Assembly: GCA_003445855.1 (NCBI GenBank)
Contig: DMCG01000043.1
Span: 1-20,216, forward strand
DNA from: Spartobacteria bacterium
Lineage (GTDB): Bacteria; Verrucomicrobiota; Verrucomicrobiia; Chthoniobacterales; UBA10450
Reading direction: 5' to 3'
Length of the DNA: 20,216 nt
Shown: piece by piece, positions 1 through 7,053 of the stretch
How positions within the stretch are numbered: the first letter of the stretch is position 1
How the letters are laid out: each line of letters begins with the position of its first letter
Notes under the pieces: model-generated
What the model was told of the DNA's origin: nothing
The model's input: only the letters and a program-made list of their open reading frames with translations
Database searches by the model: none
Position numbers and translations under genes: made by a program

Positions 1-1001
1 ACCCATATTCTTCCCGGATGTTCTTCGACCATCATTTTTGCAATGTAGAGTCCAAGTCCTATGCCGCGACGATCTTGCCTATTTATCTGTGAGAAACGCT
101 CGAAGATGGTTTTAATCTTCTCCGGGGCGATTCCCTCTCCGGTATCGCTCACTGAAACTTGCACCTCTTTACCTCCAGTGCTGGTTCTCGTGCAGCTAAC
201 ACAAATTTGACCTTTAGCCGGTGTGAATTTAATGGCGTTTCCGATCAGATTTGACAACACCTGCATGACGCGGCTTCGGTCGCATACAACGTAGCGACAC
301 ACGTCTTCAGGCTTTGCGCTCAAGGTTATTTCTTTGGAAGCGGCATCTCCTTTGAATTGCTCTACGGCTTCTTTAATGATTGCGCAAACGTCATGCTCCT
401 CGTAGTGGAGTGTTAATTTGCCTACGGCTATTCTTTCGATGTCTAACAAATCTTCAATTAGCCGGAGCATTTCGCCAGCGCTTCTATTTATTGACGAGGC
501 GAGCTCTTTTACATCCTTCGGCGCTTCTAACAGATTCTGTGCTGCCATTGATATGTGATTGAGGGGGTTCCTTAAATCATGGCTTACGATAGCGAGGAAT
601 TCTTCCCTTGTCGTAAGAGTCGCCTTAGTTTCTTGGTGGCTCTCTTGTTCCTGGGATAATAATTCAGCGGAAGACTTGGCGGATGCCTGATATTGGCTCC
701 GTTCCTTTTCTGTAGCAGCATCAGCTCGGAGTCGTTCGGCTTTGATTGCTTCGTCCGTAATTTCTCTTTCTAGGCGTAGTCTTTCATCTCTTTCAGCTTG
801 GCGTTCTGCGGGGCTCCGTCCCATATCCGCTCTCCCTAGATCACGAGAAGCGTCTGAATCGCTTCGACTTTGCAATTTGGCCTCGTCTGCTTCTACTCGT
901 CCAGCCTCCCGGTCAAAGTCCGCTTGATGCTCAGAAGCCAAATCTGAGTCACGTAGCGTCTCGTCACTCTTTTCGGGAGTTTTCTCTTTCTCGGGTGGCA
1001 T
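1..1001 (-). CDS. Soluble sensor histidine kinase, C-terminus cut by window edge
   Basis: About 333 residues are visible; the gene runs off the left edge just after the G2 box, so only a short tail is missing. Residues 1-130 are highly charged and probably coiled-coil, with no membrane segment, signal peptide or recognisable PAS/GAF domain. The kinase core follows: H-box EFLAIVSHDLRNPL with the likely phospho-His at 141, N-box NLIGNAIKFT near 251-260, G1 DTGEGI near 286-291, F-box IFERFSQ and G2 GIGLGLYIAK near 313-322. It would autophosphorylate and pass phosphate to a response regulator, but none is in the window. The start is fixed because an in-frame TAA directly precedes the ATG. Codon use (AGA, ATA, CTA, TTA) and base composition are more AT-rich than in all the neighbours, which suggests acquisition. 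The signal sensed cannot be told. Confidence 0.9.
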   Translation of the reverse strand, partial: MPPEKEKTPEKSDETLRDSDLASEHQADFDREAGRVEADEAKLQSRSDSDASRDLGRADMGRSPAERQAERDERLRLEREITDEAIKAERLRADAATEKERSQYQASAKSSAELLSQEQESHQETKATLTTREEFLAIVSHDLRNPLNHISMAAQNLLEAPKDVKELASSINRSAGEMLRLIEDLLDIERIAVGKLTLHYEEHDVCAIIKEAVEQFKGDAASKEITLSAKPEDVCRYVVCDRSRVMQVLSNLIGNAIKFTPAKGQICVSCTRTSTGGKEVQVSVSDTGEGIAPEKIKTIFERFSQINRQDRRGIGLGLYIAKMMVEEHPGRIW

Positions 1002-1035
1002 TTACTTTACGTATGATCCTGCGAGAGGAAGGTGG

Positions 1036-1106
1036 ATTATGCTGATAATTTGTCAGTTTGTCCAGCGCATTATACGCATTATACGACAGAAGCCGCAAGA
1101 TTACAA
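1036..1106 (-). promoter_or_regulatory. Tandem sigma70-like promoters for the histidine kinase
   Basis: On the minus strand TTGTAA (1106-1101) lies 17 bases before a perfect TATAAT (1083-1078). A second TATAAT follows at 1074-1069 within a 9-bp direct repeat. Downstream, TGGACA (1064-1059) lies 17 bases before CATAAT (1041-1036). Both pairs point at the kinase start at 1001. Spacing and hexamers fit the bacterial housekeeping consensus unusually well for this window. Assignment is by eye only. Confidence 0.5.
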
Positions 1107-1316
1107 AATCAATACACTACCGCACCGGCGGCGTCACCTTTGAATCCGAGCTGGACTTTGGAACTCGCTAAGTGGGACAACATCAGCGCGAAGCCTCATC
1201 GCCATCGAAACCCTCCTGCCGAATCCCCGAATACTAGGTACTCAGGCGAAACGATCGAATCGTTCGACGGCAACTCGTGGCGTCAAGAGTGCGGCGCCGG
1301 ATTAAAAAAGGCTTCC
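1107..1316. other. Intergenic stretch with no gene seen
   Basis: Together with the promoter region this is a 315-bp gap between the histidine kinase start and the nadK stop. An open frame on the plus strand crosses it into nadK, but it shows no recognisable protein and runs antisense to a firm gene. After the nadK stop the minus strand reads a short T-run (GCCTTTTTTAATCC), but I see no convincing stem in front of it, so I do not call a terminator. Confidence 0.5.
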
Positions 1317-2183
1317 TCACACGTTGCTGCCGCTCCACTTCAGTTTTTGACGAACGACACTGAAGAACGACGTGCCCGGCATCACGGCAAGTGGCAGAGT
1401 TTTACTGGCCTTTCGAATCGTAACGGTCGCGCCCACTTCCAAGGGCACAGGGTCGCGACCATCCACCGTGAGATAGACGGGATAGTCCGGTTCGCTGGCC
1501 TCGACTTCGATCACCGAATTTTCCGCCACGATGATCGATCTGTTGGTTAGCACATGCGGACAGATCGGCGTAATCACGAGAACGCCTGACTCGGGCGTTA
1601 AAATGGGCCCTCCCGCCGAGAGCGAATAAGCGGTGGAACCCGTTGGCGTCGCGATAATGAGTCCGTCGGCGTTAAATTCGGTCAACGATTCACCGTTCAC
1701 ACGGGTGCGCAAGCGGATGAGGCGGGAGAGCTCACCACGGCTCAAGACCGCGTCATTTAAGGCGATCATGCGCGTTTCGGATTTTACCGCGCCGCGCACA
1801 GTCACATGCAAAAGCGTTCGTTCGCTGAACGCAATGCGCCCTTTTGCAATGCATTCGACCGCTTCCCTATACCCCGATGAATTTGAGCACGTTAAAAAGC
1901 CGAGCGATCCCACATTGATCCCAAAAATCGGCTTGATGGTTTCGCCCAGCTCACCGGCCACATTAAGAATTGTCCCGTCGCCACCCAAAACGACGAGAAG
2001 ATCCGCCTCGGCGCCCAGTTGCGCGATCGTAAAATCGGAGCGTCGGCCGGCAATCGCCGCGGTCTCTTTCTCGATCAAGATCGACATCGAAAAACGATTG
2101 AGTTCTTCGAGAACGGCGTGGATCAACTCTGCCACGCCCGGTTTTCCCGTGTGCGCGATCAATCCGATCTTCTTCGGATGCAT
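1317..2183 (-). CDS. nadK: NAD kinase
   Basis: This 288-aa cytosolic enzyme phosphorylates NAD to NADP with ATP. The family signature is complete: GGDGT at residues 67-71 (nucleotide phosphate binding), the ND pair at 143-144, and FNADGLIIATPTGSTAYSLSAGGP spread over about 170-193, the conserved NAD-binding and self-compartment loop. Length is normal. The ATG at 2183 lies inside the end of tlyA (25-bp overlap), so the two are probably translationally coupled. A tlyA-nadK pair is a common bacterial arrangement. The ten bases at 2077-2086 are a perfect copy of the over-represented decamer, coding SIL here. Confidence 0.96.
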   Translation of the reverse strand: MHPKKIGLIAHTGKPGVAELIHAVLEELNRFSMSILIEKETAAIAGRRSDFTIAQLGAEADLLVVLGGDGTILNVAGELGETIKPIFGINVGSLGFLTCSNSSGYREAVECIAKGRIAFSERTLLHVTVRGAVKSETRMIALNDAVLSRGELSRLIRLRTRVNGESLTEFNADGLIIATPTGSTAYSLSAGGPILTPESGVLVITPICPHVLTNRSIIVAENSVIEVEASEPDYPVYLTVDGRDPVPLEVGATVTIRKASKTLPLAVMPGTSFFSVVRQKLKWSGSNV

Positions 2184-2899
2184 ATGAAAAACTCCTGATT
2201 ACCGTTCGCGCCGGTGATTGTCGATGGAACGAGGCCGACCACGCAATAGTTGGCCGCCTCCGCGAACTTCACGATTTTTTGTTGCGCCTTCTCGTGCAAC
2301 GCCGGATCGCGCACGATCCCTCCGCGACCTACGTCTTTGCGTTGCAGCTCGAATTGGGGTTTGATCAGCGCGAGGATCACACCCTCTGGAGTTATCAACT
2401 CGAAAGCGCGAGGCAAGATCAAACTCAGCGAGATGAAGGAGACATCGATCACGCAAAGATCGACAAGCTCTGGAATGTGCTCATGCGAGAGAAACCGCGC
2501 ATTCAACTTCTCCAACACGACGACGCGCGGCTCGTTCCGGATTTTCCATGCCAGCTGACCGTGGCCGACGTCCACCGCGTACACTTTGGCGGCGCCGCGC
2601 TGCAAAAGACAATCCGTGAATCCGCCAGTCGATGCGCCGATGTCCACCGCAATCTTATCGCGAACATCGACATCAAAAAAATCGAGAGCGCCTTCCAATT
2701 TCAGTGCGCCTCGACCCGCATAGCGAGGGCGCTGCGCGACTAAAATTTCTGCATCAAGCGCGACGAGTTCGGAAGATTTCGTGATTGCATGGTCCCCTGC
2801 TCTCACTTCCCCCGCCATGATCGCGCGCTGCGCGCCCTCGCGGCTGTCGAAAAAATCTCGTGCGACCAGGAGATTGTCGATCCTGATTTTTTTTGCCAT
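2159..2899 (-). CDS. tlyA: TlyA family rRNA 2'-O-methyltransferase
   Basis: The 246-aa protein has an N-terminal S4 RNA-binding domain (about 1-60, RIDNLLVARDFFDSREGAQ) followed by an FtsJ-type Rossmann methyltransferase. The SAM loop DIGASTGGFTD is at 86-96, ID(V)SFISL near 151-158 and KPQFE at 180-184. The family methylates cytidine 2'-OH in 16S/23S rRNA; older annotations call it hemolysin A. The ATG at 2899 is 8 bases after the bioA stop. A GTG at 2911 that overlaps the bioA stop as GTGA is an equally possible coupled start and would add four residues. A much longer open frame upstream is only bioA antisense reading. It sits in a bioA-tlyA-nadK run. Confidence 0.93.
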   Translation of the reverse strand: MAKKIRIDNLLVARDFFDSREGAQRAIMAGEVRAGDHAITKSSELVALDAEILVAQRPRYAGRGALKLEGALDFFDVDVRDKIAVDIGASTGGFTDCLLQRGAAKVYAVDVGHGQLAWKIRNEPRVVVLEKLNARFLSHEHIPELVDLCVIDVSFISLSLILPRAFELITPEGVILALIKPQFELQRKDVGRGGIVRDPALHEKAQQKIVKFAEAANYCVVGLVPSTITGANGNQEFFICIRRRSD

Positions 2900-2907
2900 C
2901 AAAACGG

Positions 2908-4224
2908 TCACGATTTCATTTTTTGCTGGCCGCAAACATCGACAATCGAGTCTCGAATTGCGTCGATCCCCGCCGTCAGTTGCGCCGATGTGATGCAGAG
3001 CGGTGGCATGAGCACGATGGTGTTTCGCAATGGCCGCGTAAGCAAACCGCGCCGCCGCGCCGCAAGACAAACATCGACGCCGAGTTTAGAGACTTCGGAT
3101 GGCGACAAGCCTGCTTGAGTCGCCAATTCGATTCCGGCAATAAAACCGCACTGCCGCACTTCCGCGATAAACGGATGGCTCCGCAGCCCTTCCAGCTCAG
3201 CGTTCATTTGCCGAATCTTCGGCTGCAAAGTTTCCAGGACATTCTCGTTTTCGAAAACCTCGAGGCTCGCCTTCGCGGCGGCGCAGCCGAGAGCATTTCC
3301 AGTGTAACTGTGTCCGTAGGCCAGCGCTTTGCCATCGATGACCGACCCATCGAAGCGCGAGAAGATTTCTTCGGTTACAAGCGTGATCGCGAGCGGAAGA
3401 TATCCCCCGCTTAATCCTTTACCGAGGACCATTATGTCGGGCACGACTGGTTCGTGTTCGATCGCAAACATCTTTCCGGTCCTTCCAAAGCCGGTCATCA
3501 CTTCATCGACAATCAAGAGCGCGCCGGCGCGGTCGCACCATTCACGCACATTTTTCAAAGTTTCCGGCGGCCACAGTTTCATTCCGGCCGTGCCTTGAAT
3601 GAGTGGTTCGATCACCACCGCCGCTATCTTTGCAACTTCGTTCGGCGAAATTTGCTCCAGCGCTTTCACCCCCGGCACCTGGATCGCGGGAAAGTTCCAC
3701 CGGCGCGGGCCGATCTGAAACATGGCGGCGGCGCCCAAACTGGCTGCGCCCGCCGTATCGCCATGGTAACCGTTTTGAAAGGCGATAAACTGATGTTTTC
3801 TCGAGTTGCGCAATCGCCAGTATTGGTCGGCAATTCGCAGTGCCACCTCAGTCCCAGTCGAACCATCATCGGAATAAAAAACGCGGCTTAATGTGTTCGT
3901 GGGGAAAAGATCGACAATCGCCCGTGCCAGCTCAATCGCGGGCGGATTGGTGAAGCCGAGGAAGGAAGTGTGCGCCATGCGGTCCAACTGTTTCCGAAGC
4001 GCGGCGTTGATGTGCGGATGATTATGGCCGTGAATATTTGTCCAGATCGACGAATTCCCGTCGATGTATTCGCGGCCGCGACTATCGCGCAAAATCGCGC
4101 CGTGCCCTTCCACCAAAACGAGCGGCTCGTGTTCCGGCGCGCACCACTCGCGCATGTTCGTGAATGGATGCCAGACGAACTTTTTGTCCGCCGCAATCAA
4201 TTCCTCTGTCTTCGACTCATCCAT
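2908..4224 (-). CDS. bioA: Adenosylmethionine-8-amino-7-oxononanoate aminotransferase
   Basis: This class III PLP aminotransferase (438 aa) converts KAPA to DAPA in biotin synthesis, using SAM as amino donor. Visible marks are WHPFTNM near the N-terminus, the DGNSSIWTNIHGHNHP region, GYHGDTAGAASLG, the PLP-contacting VDEVMTGFGRTG (Asp near 240) and the Schiff-base lysine near 269 in GKGLSGGYLPLA. WHPFTNM and the N-terminal block separate it from generic class III aminotransferases. I chose the ATG at 4224 because AGGAG at 4239-4235 lies 10 bases upstream; the in-frame GTG at 4230 is too close to it. No other bio genes are in the window. The 5' end has been duplicated (see the repeat at 4186-4325), which probably created this start. 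Confidence 0.93.
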   Translation of the reverse strand: MDESKTEELIAADKKFVWHPFTNMREWCAPEHEPLVLVEGHGAILRDSRGREYIDGNSSIWTNIHGHNHPHINAALRKQLDRMAHTSFLGFTNPPAIELARAIVDLFPTNTLSRVFYSDDGSTGTEVALRIADQYWRLRNSRKHQFIAFQNGYHGDTAGAASLGAAAMFQIGPRRWNFPAIQVPGVKALEQISPNEVAKIAAVVIEPLIQGTAGMKLWPPETLKNVREWCDRAGALLIVDEVMTGFGRTGKMFAIEHEPVVPDIMVLGKGLSGGYLPLAITLVTEEIFSRFDGSVIDGKALAYGHSYTGNALGCAAAKASLEVFENENVLETLQPKIRQMNAELEGLRSHPFIAEVRQCGFIAGIELATQAGLSPSEVSKLGVDVCLAARRRGLLTRPLRNTIVLMPPLCITSAQLTAGIDAIRDSIVDVCGQQKMKS

Positions 4225-4234
4225 GAGCACCTCA

Positions 4235-4239
4235 CTCCT
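4235..4239 (-). promoter_or_regulatory. Shine-Dalgarno AGGAG of bioA
   Basis: AGGAG on the minus strand stands 10 bases before the ATG at 4224 and decides the bioA start over the nearby GTG at 4230. It is one of the few clear ribosome binding sites in this window. It overlaps the stop codon of the orphan 32-aa reading frame at 4336-4238. Confidence 0.65.
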
Positions 4240-4336
4240 AGATTAATTTATCAACGCACAAAACCACGCCGTAGGTCGCCGCGGCGACCGAAGGAGGGTC
4301 CGCCGCAATCAATTCCTCTGTCTTCCACTTACTCAT
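4238..4336 (-). pseudogene. Orphan duplicate of the bioA N-terminus (32 aa)
   Basis: The frame starts with MSKWKTEELIAAD, matching residues of bioA (MDESKTEELIAAD), and then leaves homology at PPSVAAATYG, where the palindromic element is read, ending at TAG 4240-4238. Its ATG overlaps the stop of the upstream 86-aa gene by 8 bases. This is the classic coupled arrangement and probably the ancestral bioA start. I read it as a non-functional leftover or at most a short leader peptide. Confidence 0.6.
4271..4289. repeat. REP-like element: GTAG plus perfect 16-bp palindrome
   Basis: GTAG at 4271-4274 opens onto GGTCGCCG/CGGCGACC, a perfect 16-bp palindrome at 4274-4289. It resembles the hairpins at 8266-8337 and 13577-13664, which also start with GTAG. 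REP elements moved by RAYT transposases carry such a 5' tetranucleotide. No transposase is in the window, so the family assignment is inference. Confidence 0.55.
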
Positions 4337-4589
4337 CGACATTTCGCTCACTTATCAATTTCTCGATCGAGACCACATCATCGGCCGACGCGCGCCGACG
4401 GCGATACTTCCGACCAACGATTTGTTTCAAGATCAACAAATCTTCAAACGGCGGAATGTCGTAATAAGTCCAATCCGCTTCGCCTGCCATTTTAGATTGA
4501 AACCGCCAGACGCCGCCGAATTTGGTCGCGCGAACCTCTCGCTTCCGCCCGTCGCCATCCTTCTCCGTCCATATGTGTTGACTCCGCAT
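4329..4589 (-). CDS. Small conserved-looking hypothetical protein (86 aa)
   Basis: I cannot name this protein. It is soluble, rich in Arg and Lys, with many aromatic residues in the middle (GGVWRFQSK, ADWTYYDIPPFEDLLILKQIV) and a basic KYRRRRAS stretch, ending NVDE. No signal peptide or membrane segment is visible. Codon use matches the neighbours and the ATG at 4589 starts cleanly, 25 bases from the divergent CPBP gene. Its stop overlaps the ATG of the orphan bioA fragment, so it was probably once coupled to bioA. I see no clear ribosome binding site. The frame could be a DNA- or RNA-binding protein by charge alone, but that is only a guess. Confidence 0.65.
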   Translation of the reverse strand: MRSQHIWTEKDGDGRKREVRATKFGGVWRFQSKMAGEADWTYYDIPPFEDLLILKQIVGRKYRRRRASADDVVSIEKLISERNVDE

Positions 4590-4614
4590 CAGGCGGGAAT
4601 CTTACATTAGCCTC

Positions 4615-5496
4615 TTGAAGGACGCAGTCAGATTGCTGGTTTATTTTGCGGCGACCATTCTCCTCGGCGCGCTGCTTGCGCCCGTCCTGTTTTGGACCGC
4701 GCAATCGCTGGCCGCGCGCGGTTTGTTTTCCTTTCTCGCCAATTTTGATTTCGAAACTTTTTTTCATCGCGCGCTTCTGGTTGCAGCCGTCCTTTTGCTT
4801 TGGCCGTTGTTTCGCTCGATTCGTCTGCGCAATCTCGACGACCTTGCGCTGAGGCGAAACGGACATTGGTCGCGCGATCTCGTTGTTGGATTTCTTTTTG
4901 CAGCGGTCCCCCTGCTCTGCTGCGGCGCGCTGTTACTTGCCCTGCATATTTTTTCACTCCGTCTCGCGATTACCTGGTTTGCGCTTGCCAGGATCATCGG
5001 AGCGTCAGTTGCCGTTCCCGTGATTGAAGAAGCATTTTTTCGCGGCCTGATCCTGGGCATCTTGTTGAGAAGCGGCCGCACCAACGTGTCGATCTTTATT
5101 ACGTCGGCGCTGTTCTCGATCGTTCACTTCTTAAAAGCGCCGTTGCGCACATCGGCAATCGTCACCTGGACTTCCGGATTCAATTCTATCGCTCATTCGT
5201 TTTCGCAGTTTTCCAATCCCATGATGGTAGCGGCGGGTTTCACGACTTTATTCCTTATCGGCTGGATTCTCGCGGATGCGCGCATGTCCACTCGCTCACT
5301 GTGGTTGTCGATCGGTCTGCACGCGGGCTGGATTTTTAGCAGCGGCGGATTCAACAAAATCGCCCATCGCGAGATTCTGGCCCTTCCGTGGCTCGGCAAA
5401 AATCTGCTCGTCGGAATCGTGCCTCTTGGCGTCGCCTGCTTGACGTGGATGCTAATGCGCGGCTGGTTGAGATATGTCGGCGCTCGCAAAGCTTAA
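4615..5496 (+). CDS. CPBP family intramembrane protease
   Basis: The 293-aa protein has about eight hydrophobic segments. It carries the three motifs of the CPBP (Rce1/Abi) glutamic protease family: EEAFFRG (Glu138, Glu139, Arg143), FSIVH with His171, and LHAGW with His236. Members cleave membrane substrates or process peptides; the substrate here is unknown. The start is TTG at 4615, since an in-frame TGA lies at 4579 and no ATG or GTG follows in between; the site is weak and an ATT at 4606 cannot be excluded. The end overlaps the next gene by 23 bases, so it heads a run with comF, accD and folC. The residues at 5087-5096 hold a perfect copy of the decamer (coding SIF). Confidence 0.88.
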   Translation: MKDAVRLLVYFAATILLGALLAPVLFWTAQSLAARGLFSFLANFDFETFFHRALLVAAVLLLWPLFRSIRLRNLDDLALRRNGHWSRDLVVGFLFAAVPLLCCGALLLALHIFSLRLAITWFALARIIGASVAVPVIEEAFFRGLILGILLRSGRTNVSIFITSALFSIVHFLKAPLRTSAIVTWTSGFNSIAHSFSQFSNPMMVAAGFTTLFLIGWILADARMSTRSLWLSIGLHAGWIFSSGGFNKIAHREILALPWLGKNLLVGIVPLGVACLTWMLMRGWLRYVGARKA

Positions 5497-6202
5497 CGGC
5501 CTCTCCGCGATTGCATCGCTGCTTTATCCTCCGGTCTGCACCATTTGCGCCGCCACCATCGCGCATGGCGAATATCTTTGCGGCGAATGCGACACTAAAG
5601 CCACACGCATCGTTCCGCCGTTTTGCGCAAAATGCTCGGAGCCGTTCGAAGGCGCGATCACAAACGAGTTCACCTGCGCGAATTGCGAGCATCGGCTTCT
5701 GCACTTTGACGCTGCCGTCGCCGCCTATCGCAGCCGCGGGATTGTTCGCCGCGTCATTCTCGATTTCAAATATGGCCGTCAACTGCATCTGCGGCATCTC
5801 GTGGCGCGCTGGCTCTTTTCGGCCCTCGATGATGACAGACTGCGCTGCCGCCGTTTCGATATCGTCGTTCCGGTCCCGCTGCACCCGGCCCGGGAGCGCG
5901 AACGCGGTTTCAATCAGGCGGCTTTGCTCGCGGATTTGTTGAGTGCGCAGATGTCGGTCCAAAACAAACCGGTGCTCGAGCGCATTCGTTACACGACCAC
6001 CCAGACCGCGTTCGATCGCGCCGAACGCATGGAAAATTTACATGGCGCGTTTCGTTTACGAAAAAACGCGGACGTGCGAGAATTGCGCGTGCTTTTAATC
6101 GACGACGTTTTGACAACTGGCTCAACCCTGAGCGAGTGCGCGCGTGTTTTGAAAAAGGCCGGCGCCAGCTCCGTTCACGCAGCGACGGCCGCCCGCGCGT
6201 AA
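5474..6202 (+). CDS. comFC: ComF family phosphoribosyltransferase-like protein
   Basis: The 242-aa protein has an N-terminal cysteine-rich zinc-binding part with four CxxC pairs (C22/C25, C36/C39, C51/C54, C68/C71). A type I phosphoribosyltransferase fold follows, with VPVPLHPARERERGFNQ and the PRPP loop VLLIDDVLTTGSTL near 205-218. ComFC/GntX family members are needed for natural transformation in Bacillus and Haemophilus, where ComFC acts with the ComFA helicase on incoming single-stranded DNA, but the family is also widespread in organisms not known to be competent. The ATG lies inside the end of the protease gene, and accD starts 5 bases after its stop. Its presence is of interest beside the uptake-signal-like decamer but proves nothing. 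Confidence 0.9.
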   Translation: MSALAKLNGLSAIASLLYPPVCTICAATIAHGEYLCGECDTKATRIVPPFCAKCSEPFEGAITNEFTCANCEHRLLHFDAAVAAYRSRGIVRRVILDFKYGRQLHLRHLVARWLFSALDDDRLRCRRFDIVVPVPLHPARERERGFNQAALLADLLSAQMSVQNKPVLERIRYTTTQTAFDRAERMENLHGAFRLRKNADVRELRVLLIDDVLTTGSTLSECARVLKKAGASSVHAATAARA

Positions 6203-6207
6203 TTCTG

Positions 6208-7053
6208 ATGGCAATTTTCAAGAAACCCGCACTGAAAGCGCAAAGTCGCAAGAAACGCGACATCCCGCACGGGCTTTTCCAAAAGTGTCCTGGCTGCGGC
6301 GAAGTGGTGCACGAAATCGAGCTCGTCGAAAATCTGCGGGTCTGTCCGCGCTGCGATTACCATTTCGCGGTCTCGGCGCAGGAACGGATCGACAATTTGC
6401 TCGATCCGCAAAGTTTCGTGGAAATGGATGCCGATCTGAAGTCCATCGATACGTTGCGTTTTCAGGGCATGGCCACCTACAAAGATCGCCTCAAGAAATA
6501 TCAGGCGAGCACGGGGTTGCTCGACGCCGTTATCAGCGGATATGGAATGCTCCACGGTTACAAAGTGGCGATCGCCGTAATGGATTTCGATTTCCTCGCC
6601 GCCACCATGGGCTCGGTCGTGGGTGAAAGAATCACCCGCACAATCGAATACGGCACGACAAACCATTCCGCCGTGATCATCATTGCCGCTTCCGGCGGCG
6701 CGCGCTTGTACGAAGGAATGTTGAGCCTGATGCAAATGGCTAAAACGAGCGGCGCACTTTCGCGACACGCCGAACAACGGCTTCCCTATATTTCCGTCCT
6801 GACGAATCCGACCACCGCCGGCGTCATGGCCAGTTTCGCTTCGTTAGGCGATGTGATCATAGCCGAACCCAAGAGCATGATCGGATTTGCCGGGCCGCGC
6901 GTCATTAAAGAAACCACGCACCAGGATTTGCCGAAAGGGTTCCAGACCACTGAATTTCTCGAGGAGCACGGCTTGATCGACATAATTTTACACCGCAAAA
7001 AAATGCGCGAACAGATCAGCCAGTTGCTCAGCTACTTCTCCGTCGCGCCGTGA
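6208..7053 (+). CDS. accD: Acetyl-CoA carboxylase carboxyltransferase subunit beta
   Basis: This 281-aa subunit works with AccA to move the carboxyl group from carboxybiotin to acetyl-CoA, giving malonyl-CoA for fatty acid synthesis. A zinc ribbon is visible at the N-terminus (C27/C30 and C46/C49, CPGC and CPRC), followed by the crotonase-like carboxyltransferase core with ASGGARLYEG, NPTTAGVMASFASLGD and IGFAGPRVIKET. The N-terminal MAIFKKP start at 6208 is typical of the family; the frame is open further upstream but that part overlaps comFC. The stop overlaps the folC start as GTGA. The accD-folC pair is conserved in many bacteria, including E. coli. Confidence 0.97.
   Translation: MAIFKKPALKAQSRKKRDIPHGLFQKCPGCGEVVHEIELVENLRVCPRCDYHFAVSAQERIDNLLDPQSFVEMDADLKSIDTLRFQGMATYKDRLKKYQASTGLLDAVISGYGMLHGYKVAIAVMDFDFLAATMGSVVGERITRTIEYGTTNHSAVIIIAASGGARLYEGMLSLMQMAKTSGALSRHAEQRLPYISVLTNPTTAGVMASFASLGDVIIAEPKSMIGFAGPRVIKETTHQDLPKGFQTTEFLEEHGLIDIILHRKKMREQISQLLSYFSVAP

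Larger units (their letters stand above)
4186..4325. repeat. 28-bp direct repeat: duplicated bioA 5' coding end
   Basis: The 28 bases at 4186-4213 (inside bioA, coding KTEELIAAD) recur identically at 4298-4325. The 84 bases between hold the present bioA start and ribosome binding site and a GTAG-plus-palindrome element. The outer copy still has its own ATG at 4336, overlapping the stop codon of the upstream gene, and reads MSKWKTEELIAAD before running into the palindrome. This is the shape of a tandem duplication around an inserted element. Confidence 0.85.

Noticed and set aside
1032..1550. Plus-strand open frame of 172 codons
   Set aside because: It crosses the promoter region and runs antisense to nadK; the translation has no family-like features and no good start.
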